A DNA stretch of 18,288 nucleotides from UBA12276 sp041476285 (lineage in GTDB: Archaea > Micrarchaeota > Micrarchaeia > Micrarchaeales > Micrarchaeaceae): positions 1 through 18,288 of the forward strand of contig JBGOTD010000001.1 of NCBI GenBank assembly GCA_041476285.1, written 5' to 3'. The position numbers and the translations under genes were made by a program. The first letter of the stretch is position 1. Every line of letters begins with the position of its first letter. The notes beneath the pieces are model-generated. The model searched no databases and was not told the origin of the DNA. It was given only the letters and a program-made list of their open reading frames with translations. Below, piece by piece: positions 14,041 to 18,288 of the stretch.

Positions 14041-14967
14041 ATGAGAATACTATTGCAGTTCCCAGAGGGTTTAAAGCAAAAGGCACTGGAACATGCAAGG
14101 ATACTTGAAAAGGAAGGAAATGAGGTATTCATATCGGCATCACCCACATTCGGGGCGTGCGATCTAGCACTGGACGAGGCAAAGAACATAAAAGCGGACA
14201 AACTTGTCCACTTCGGCCATGGCGAATTCCATCATGTCAATTTCAACGTGGAATATGTGGAATACAAGATAGATGCACCGCTCAGCATTCTAAAAGACTC
14301 GCTCAATTATCTGAAAGAGTTCAAAAACATAGGTATAGTCACTACAATACAGCATGTCCACCAATTGAATGAAGTAAAAGCATTCTATGAAAGCAACGGC
14401 AAGAACGTGCTAATAGGAAAGCCATACGGATTTGCAAAGAAAAACGGCCAGATACTGGGTTGCGATATAGGAAGCGCAGCAACTATAGACAGAAACGTGG
14501 ACGCGTTTGTCTATTTTGGAGGCGGAATATTTCATCCGCTCGGTGCACTGCTGTCAACGACAAAACCATTCCTTGTGGTTGAGCCGTTCGCCAATAAGAT
14601 AGAGTTCATAGACAAGCTAAGGCAGACATACACCAAGAGAAGCAAGGGCAGGATACTAAGGTCGATCGACGCAAAGAGATTCGGCATAATGGTAAGCACG
14701 AAGAATGGGCAGCACAACATGAGCCTTGGTAAGATAATCAAGCAGAAGATAGAATCAAAGGGGCTTGAGGCGCAGATACTTGTCGCAAACACGTTCGACT
14801 TTGAGTCATTGAACAACATGAGGGAGTTTGAGGCGTTCGTGAACACCGCATGCCCGAGGATAGCGATAGACGACACCGACAGGCTATCTAAGCCGCTCCT
14901 GAGCGCGAATGAGCTTGTTGAGCTGCTTAAGATGAAGGATGAGCTTCAAGAAATCAGAAATAAGTAA
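14041..14967 (+). CDS. dph2: Diphthamide synthase Dph2 (2-(3-amino-3-carboxypropyl)histidine synthase)
   Basis: Dph2 performs the first step of diphthamide formation on the conserved His of aEF-2, using a [4Fe-4S] cluster and SAM to transfer a 3-amino-3-carboxypropyl group. The three cluster Cys lie one per domain: Cys40 in FGACDLA, Cys141 in LGCDIGSAA and Cys271 in TACPRIAIDD. MRILLQFPEGLK is the typical family start, so I choose ATG 14041 over the upstream in-frame TTG at 14017; AAGGTA with five bases precedes it. The 308 residues are a normal length. It sits after L10e, in keeping with a translation-linked role. Confidence 0.95.
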   Translation: MRILLQFPEGLKQKALEHARILEKEGNEVFISASPTFGACDLALDEAKNIKADKLVHFGHGEFHHVNFNVEYVEYKIDAPLSILKDSLNYLKEFKNIGIVTTIQHVHQLNEVKAFYESNGKNVLIGKPYGFAKKNGQILGCDIGSAATIDRNVDAFVYFGGGIFHPLGALLSTTKPFLVVEPFANKIEFIDKLRQTYTKRSKGRILRSIDAKRFGIMVSTKNGQHNMSLGKIIKQKIESKGLEAQILVANTFDFESLNNMREFEAFVNTACPRIAIDDTDRLSKPLLSANELVELLKMKDELQEIRNK

Positions 14968-14976
14968 TTGCTCTAC

Positions 14977-15522
14977 TTATGAAGCCTTTACATTCAAGGT
15001 TGCCATCTGTACATATGCCGGACCTTGCACTTGGCTTATTCCGCCTGAAGTGACAACATAAGAATACTCTGCCCATATTGCACCTATGATTGCCGTGCCA
15101 ACAGTTACTGGCGGTGCAATACTATTTACTGGTAGATAGAGTGTAGTAGTGCCACTACTTGCTAAACCTGTAGTAGCAAGAATAGTATTTGCTGGTGATG
15201 ATTCAAAAGATATTGCAGGCAAACCGTTATTATCAAATGGCGTCCCTTGGGGCACGAATACAAAGTTTGCACTAGTCCAACTTGTTCCTGTATTCTGACC
15301 CAAGCCAATTATTATGTTCGCATTTGAATGCAAGTATATGGCACCTGAGCACAAGAAACCAGGAGTGGCGATGCACACGTTACTGGAAAAGCTGTTGCTG
15401 TTGAATAATCCCAACGAAAAAAGCACGGTTAAAACTACTGCCACTATCAATATCGCCCAACCATAAGTCATCAAGTACTCCATGGCGCTTTGGGCCCTGT
15501 GCTTTGTTTGTTTGGTCTCTAT
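14977..15522 (-). CDS. Pilin-like protein 1, class III signal peptide, apparent ATA start
   Basis: The N-terminus ETKQTKHRAQSAMEYLMTYGWA followed by a hydrophobic ILIVAVVL helix is the archaeal class III (type IV pilin-like) signal: basic n-region, cleavage before Gln11, Glu at +5. The mature region has a Cys pair (NVCIATPGFLC) and the shared blocks LGQNTGTSWTSANFVFVPQGTP, LPVNSIAPPVTVG and a C-terminal NVKAS. No ATG, GTG or TTG precedes the signal within a sensible distance; a frame extension to 15672 runs through the end of pilin 2 and is implausible. AAGATG with five bases points to ATA 15522, giving 181 residues, close to the 182 of pilin 3. It probably forms pili or adhesive fibres at the surface. 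Confidence 0.82.
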   Translation of the reverse strand: METKQTKHRAQSAMEYLMTYGWAILIVAVVLTVLFSLGLFNSNSFSSNVCIATPGFLCSGAIYLHSNANIIIGLGQNTGTSWTSANFVFVPQGTPFDNNGLPAISFESSPANTILATTGLASSGTTTLYLPVNSIAPPVTVGTAIIGAIWAEYSYVVTSGGISQVQGPAYVQMATLNVKAS

Positions 15523-15536
15523 ATAATCATCTTGAA
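15520..15536 (-). promoter_or_regulatory. Conserved leader and ATA start of pilin 1
   Basis: On the minus strand TTTCAAGATGATTATATA is almost the same as the pilin 2 leader (TTTCAAGATGATCATATA). The ATG inside it opens only a three-codon frame (ATG, ATT, ATA, stop) and cannot start the pilin. Confidence 0.55.
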
Positions 15537-15587
15537 ATATTAAAGAAAGAAACAAATATAAACAATATGGTTGTTCCAAATGGCCAG

Positions 15588-15603
15588 GGCTTTTTATGAA
15601 GCC
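15588..15603 (-). terminator. Hairpin overlapping the pilin 2 stop codon
   Basis: GGCTT and AAGCC pair around a six-base loop that contains the TAA stop. Pilin 3 has the same structure. It may protect or terminate each pilin message. Confidence 0.4.
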
Positions 15604-16181
15604 TTTATGTTGATTGATGCAATCTGCATATATTGAGTTATGGTTGATCCTGATACTTGATACCGTGCCCATATTTCTCCTGTTGCTGCCTGCCCTACTA
15701 AAACGATGTTGCTTGTTAGTCCATTTACCGGGAGAGTCACTGATTGTGTCTGTCCTAATGCAAGTCCCGTACTAAGAACAAATCCAACACCACCTGCTAA
15801 CAGAGCATTCCAATCCAATAAAGGAACTCCAGCACTTGATGGTGTGCCTTGTGGCACAAAAACAAAAGTAGCAGTTGACCATGTCTGTCCTATATTTTGT
15901 CCTAGTGTTACTATTATGTTTCCAGCAAGACTATTAGCCGATATAATTCCATGTGAATATATTGGGTTTTGGCAAAGAAATCCAGATGCAGCTATACATG
16001 CATTTCCTAGAAATGACGGAATGTTAAATACTCCAAGAGTGTTGTTAGTTGATAAACCACCAAATACGCCAAGATAGAATAGTGCTCCTAACGCTACGGC
16101 TATTATCAAAATTGCCCACCCGTAAGTAAGCAAATACTCCATCCCACTCTGGGCTTTAGGTCGTGTGGGTCTGGTTGTTAT
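15594..16181 (-). CDS. Pilin-like protein 2, class III signal peptide, apparent ATA start
   Basis: Paralogue of the neighbours. The signal is TTRPTRPKAQSGMEYLLTYGWA plus a hydrophobic ILIIAVALGALFYLGVF helix, with cleavage before Gln11. The mature part shares NACIAASGFLCQNPIYSHG, LGQNIGQTWSTATFVFVPQGTP, LPVNGL and INIKAS. The first usual start in the whole open frame is the Met inside GMEYLL, which would remove the processing site. AAGATG with five bases points to ATA 16181, giving 195 residues. The longer N-terminal insert (GGLSTNNTLGVFNIPSFLG) distinguishes it. Surface pilus subunit is the likely role; the fibre partner and assembly ATPase are not in this window. Confidence 0.84.
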   Translation of the reverse strand: MTTRPTRPKAQSGMEYLLTYGWAILIIAVALGALFYLGVFGGLSTNNTLGVFNIPSFLGNACIAASGFLCQNPIYSHGIISANSLAGNIIVTLGQNIGQTWSTATFVFVPQGTPSSAGVPLLDWNALLAGGVGFVLSTGLALGQTQSVTLPVNGLTSNIVLVGQAATGEIWARYQVSGSTITQYMQIASINIKAS

Positions 16182-16195
16182 ATGATCATCTTGAA
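16179..16195 (-). promoter_or_regulatory. Conserved leader and ATA start of pilin 2
   Basis: The core AAGATGATCATATA gives five bases between ATG and ATA. The embedded ATG reads only ATG, ATC, ATA, stop. A TATA-like box lies at 16212-16223 on the minus strand. Confidence 0.55.
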
Positions 16196-16304
16196 ATTTA
16201 AAAGAAAGTATAAAATATAAATGTATGGTTTCTGGACCAAATATATTTCATGCTAGCATATGCTGCAGCTAATAAAACCATAAAGAAAAAAAGAAAAAGA
16301 AGAA

Positions 16305-16324
16305 AAGGCTTTTTATGAAGCCTT
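16305..16324 (-). terminator. Hairpin at the pilin 3 stop, followed by a T-rich run
   Basis: AAGGCTT and AAGCCTT pair perfectly (7 bp) around six bases that contain the stop codon. On the minus strand the 25 bases that follow are mostly T and C (16280-16304), as in archaeal termination signals. Confidence 0.5.
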
Positions 16325-16861
16325 TATGTTGATTGATGCAAGCTGTGCATACTGGAACGGACCTGTTGATGTCGTTTGATACTGAACCCATACTGCACCT
16401 GTTGCTGGGGTACCAACAGTGACTGGTGGTGTTACACCATTTACAGGTAACCACAAAGTTGCCTGTTGTCCTGAATTTAGGCTACCTGTTACTAAAACAT
16501 TGCCACCTGGCGTATTACCACTTACAGAAATTACACCCTGAGATAACGTAGTTGGAAGACCGCCTGCTGTTATTGATGTACCCTGTGGCACAAAGATAAA
16601 GTTTGCACTTGTCCATGTAGCGCCTGTGTTCTGGCCTAATGTTACCAATACACCACCACTACCATGTAGATATGTTGGATTCTGACAAAGATATCCGGAT
16701 GACGCTATACATGCGTTTCCTAACAAGTTTGCACCGCTAAATACTCCAAGAGAGAATAGTGCTCCAAGCACTACGGCTATTATCAATATCGCCCAACCAT
16801 AGGTCATTAAGTATTCCATGGCACTTTGGGCTTTGCGCTGTTTAGAAGATTTGAATAACAT
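16313..16861 (-). CDS. Pilin-like protein 3, class III signal peptide
   Basis: This paralogue starts with ATG 16861, preceded by AAGGTG with five bases. The signal is LFKSSKQRKAQSAMEYLMTYGWA, then a hydrophobic ILIIAVVLGALFSLGVF helix. The mature region has NACIASSGYLCQNPTYLHG, LGQNTGATWTSANFIFVPQGTS, LPVNGVTPPVTVG and INIKAS. The 182 residues are mostly small and polar, typical of a beta-rich pilin head, and the two Cys could form a disulfide. It is the upstream member of the tandem set and the only one with a usual start codon. Its promoter overlaps that of the divergent region leading to glutamate dehydrogenase. Confidence 0.88.
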   Translation of the reverse strand: MLFKSSKQRKAQSAMEYLMTYGWAILIIAVVLGALFSLGVFSGANLLGNACIASSGYLCQNPTYLHGSGGVLVTLGQNTGATWTSANFIFVPQGTSITAGGLPTTLSQGVISVSGNTPGGNVLVTGSLNSGQQATLWLPVNGVTPPVTVGTPATGAVWVQYQTTSTGPFQYAQLASINIKAS

Positions 16862-16891
16862 ACTTACACCTTATTGAATATAATAGATAAG

Positions 16892-16904
16892 ATATATTTA
16901 AAAA
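16892..16904. promoter_or_regulatory. Possible bidirectional TATA element between pilin 3 and gdh
   Basis: ATATATTTAAAAA reads as a TATA-like box on both strands. On the minus strand it lies 31-43 bases before the pilin 3 ATG. On the plus strand it would start transcripts near 16925, though a second plus-strand box at 16941-16950 (AATTTATAGG) fits the gdh start better. Confidence 0.4.
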
Positions 16905-16996
16905 CGTTGCTGTAAAGTGGAATAAAGCCGAAAGTGATGGAATTTATAGGTTTCTTTCCATTGTATCTATGTTCTGATTGTAACGAGATGAAAAAG

Positions 16997-18262
16997 ATGC
17001 CTGAGGAATTGGATCCATTTAAGATCGCACAGGAGCAGCTTGACGACGCAGCCAAACTCATGAAGCTCGACAGGCAGGCTCACGCCACACTAAGGGAGCC
17101 CATGGAGGTGCTCACCGTAAACCTGCCAGTAAAGATGAGGGACGGCTCTACAAAGACATTCACCGGATTCCGCGTACACTACAATACTGCACGTGGCCCT
17201 GCAAAAGGGGGCATAAGATTCCACCCTCAGGAGAACCTCGACACCGTAAAGGCTTTGTCGGCATGGATGACATGGAAATGCTCGCTTGCAGATATTCCGT
17301 TCGGAGGGGGAAAGGGCGGCATAATATGCGACCCTAAGAAGCTCAATGACTACGAGCTGGAAAACCTTACAAGGGCTTACGTAAGGGCGATTTACAGGTT
17401 CATGGGTCCATCGATAGACATACTCGCGCCTGACGTTTACACGACACCCCAGATAATGGCATGGATATTTGACGAATACAGCAAGATAAGGGGTTACAAC
17501 GAATTCGGTGCAGTAACCGGAAAACCATTGGAGGTATGGGGCTCTCAGGGAAGGAGCGATGCAACAGCCACAGGCGGCATGTACGTGCTTAGGGAAGCAG
17601 CAAAACAAAAGAGGCTTAACCTAAGGACAGCTAGCATAGCAATACAGGGCTTCGGGAACGCAGGCAACTTTGCATTCTCCCTGTCAAAGAAATTCTTCGG
17701 CTCAAAGGTAGTCGCTGTAAGCGATTCGGAAGGCGCGATATACAGCAAGAAGGGTCTTGATTACGACAAGGTATTGGAGGTAAAGAAGAGGCGTGGAACT
17801 GTGCAAGCCTATCCAGGTGCGGAAAAGATAAGCAACAAGGAACTGCTTGAGCTTGATGTCGATGTGCTTATACCTGCAGCAATAGAAAACCAGATAACAA
17901 AGGAAAACGCCGGCAGGATAAATGCAAAAATACTACTCGAACTTGCGAACGGGCCTGTAACGTATGAGGCGGACAAGATACTTGCCGAAAGGAAGATCTT
18001 CGACATACCCGATTTCCTTGTCAATTCTGGAGGGGTAACCGTATCGTATTTCGAATGGCTGCAGAACATAAGCGGCAATTACTGGAGTGCCGATGAGGTT
18101 TACAAAAGACTGGATACAATAATAACAAAGTCATTCAAGGAGGTAATGAGCAAGCAGGAGGAATTTGCAAAGAAGGGCGAAAAAATAAACGCAAGGATGG
18201 CCGCTTACATAATAGCTGTCGAAAGGGTCGCAAAGGCAATGAAATACCGCGGCTGGTACTGA
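16997..18262 (+). CDS. gdhA: Glutamate dehydrogenase (ELFV family)
   Basis: The enzyme interconverts glutamate and 2-oxoglutarate plus ammonia. From ATG 16997 it has 421 residues, matching typical archaeal hexameric enzymes, and begins MPEELDPFKIAQEQL like them. Key sites are GPAKGG (Lys70), TWKCSLADIPFGGGKGGI (Lys94 and catalytic Lys106), DIPAPDVYT-type DILAPDVYT, and the Rossmann loop GFGNAG at 218-223. SDSEGAIY follows, with acidic residues at the end of the second strand. GATG six bases upstream supports this start. An in-frame ATG at 16937 would add a hydrophobic, Cys-containing segment not seen in the family as I know it, so I prefer 16997. Cofactor preference is not clear from sequence alone. 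Confidence 0.95.
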   Translation: MPEELDPFKIAQEQLDDAAKLMKLDRQAHATLREPMEVLTVNLPVKMRDGSTKTFTGFRVHYNTARGPAKGGIRFHPQENLDTVKALSAWMTWKCSLADIPFGGGKGGIICDPKKLNDYELENLTRAYVRAIYRFMGPSIDILAPDVYTTPQIMAWIFDEYSKIRGYNEFGAVTGKPLEVWGSQGRSDATATGGMYVLREAAKQKRLNLRTASIAIQGFGNAGNFAFSLSKKFFGSKVVAVSDSEGAIYSKKGLDYDKVLEVKKRRGTVQAYPGAEKISNKELLELDVDVLIPAAIENQITKENAGRINAKILLELANGPVTYEADKILAERKIFDIPDFLVNSGGVTVSYFEWLQNISGNYWSADEVYKRLDTIITKSFKEVMSKQEEFAKKGEKINARMAAYIIAVERVAKAMKYRGWY

Positions 18263-18282
18263 CAATACATACAAGTGATAAA

Positions 18283-18288
18283 ATGATA
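18283..18288 (+). CDS. Start of a further gene, cut by the window end
   Basis: Only ATG ATA is visible, preceded by AGTGATAAA, the strongest form of the local ribosome-binding site. It lies 20 bases after gdhA. Confidence 0.45.

Noticed and set aside
15523..15672. N-terminal extension of pilin 1 to an upstream start
   Set aside because: It would overlap the end of pilin 2 in another frame and place the signal peptide about 60 residues inside the protein.
1..18288. CRISPR arrays, insertion sequences or prophage genes
   Set aside because: No spaced direct repeats, transposase motifs or terminal inverted repeats were seen; the genes are ordinary chromosomal ones.

Overview
This is an archaeal chromosomal segment. 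The information-processing set is archaeal: aIF2-beta, aIF1A, aEF-1-beta, L10e/uL16, Dph2, an SRP RNA with helix 6, and Rad50 with a zinc hook. Around it lie a presenilin-type protease, an S16 (Lon-like) exported protease, FtsZ, and pilins with the class III signal peptide. Small genes, short gaps and many unknown small or membrane proteins suggest a DPANN lineage. Micrarchaeota (ARMAN-like) is my best guess; the lineage is inferred and not proven from this window.

Layout. 1-745: a glycine-tract surface protein, broken at its 5' end. 797-955: a 52-aa protein. 966-1708 (minus): aIF2-beta followed by aIF1A. 1810-2187 (minus): a SHOCT membrane protein. 2288-2546: SRP RNA. 2599-2991: an unknown protein. 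3057-3142: tRNA-Ser(GCT). 3218-4836: an unknown protein, a CAP-domain protein and a small basic protein. 4966-8869: presenilin homologue, a membrane protein with a PLD-like tail, and the S16 protease. 8874-9292: zinc ribbon plus aEF-1-beta. 9343-12071: Rad50 plus a DNPH1-like hydrolase. 12079-13113 (minus): FtsZ. 13205-13420: small unknown. 13489-14967: L10e and Dph2. 14977-16861 (minus): three tandem pilins. 16997-18262: glutamate dehydrogenase. A further gene starts at 18283.

The strongest unexpected signal is in translation starts. Almost every gene has a GGTGA-like Shine-Dalgarno core (matching the archaeal 16S tail AUCACCUCC) placed so that exactly five bases lie between its GTG (or the TG-containing variant) and the start codon. 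The rule places ATG or TTG starts correctly. In four genes (aIF1A, the unknown gene at 2599, and two of the three pilins) it points to ATA, and none of these has a usable ATG, GTG or TTG at the right place. I therefore propose AUA as a recurrent initiation codon in this organism. One AUA-started gene encodes aIF1A, a start-selection factor, which recalls the AUU start of bacterial infC.

Most transcripts appear short. TATA-like boxes lie about 20-40 bases upstream of many genes, consistent with leaderless or very short leaders. Four cell-surface genes (glycine-tract protein, CAP protein, S16 protease, pilins) and two membrane proteases make cell-envelope biology a prominent theme.
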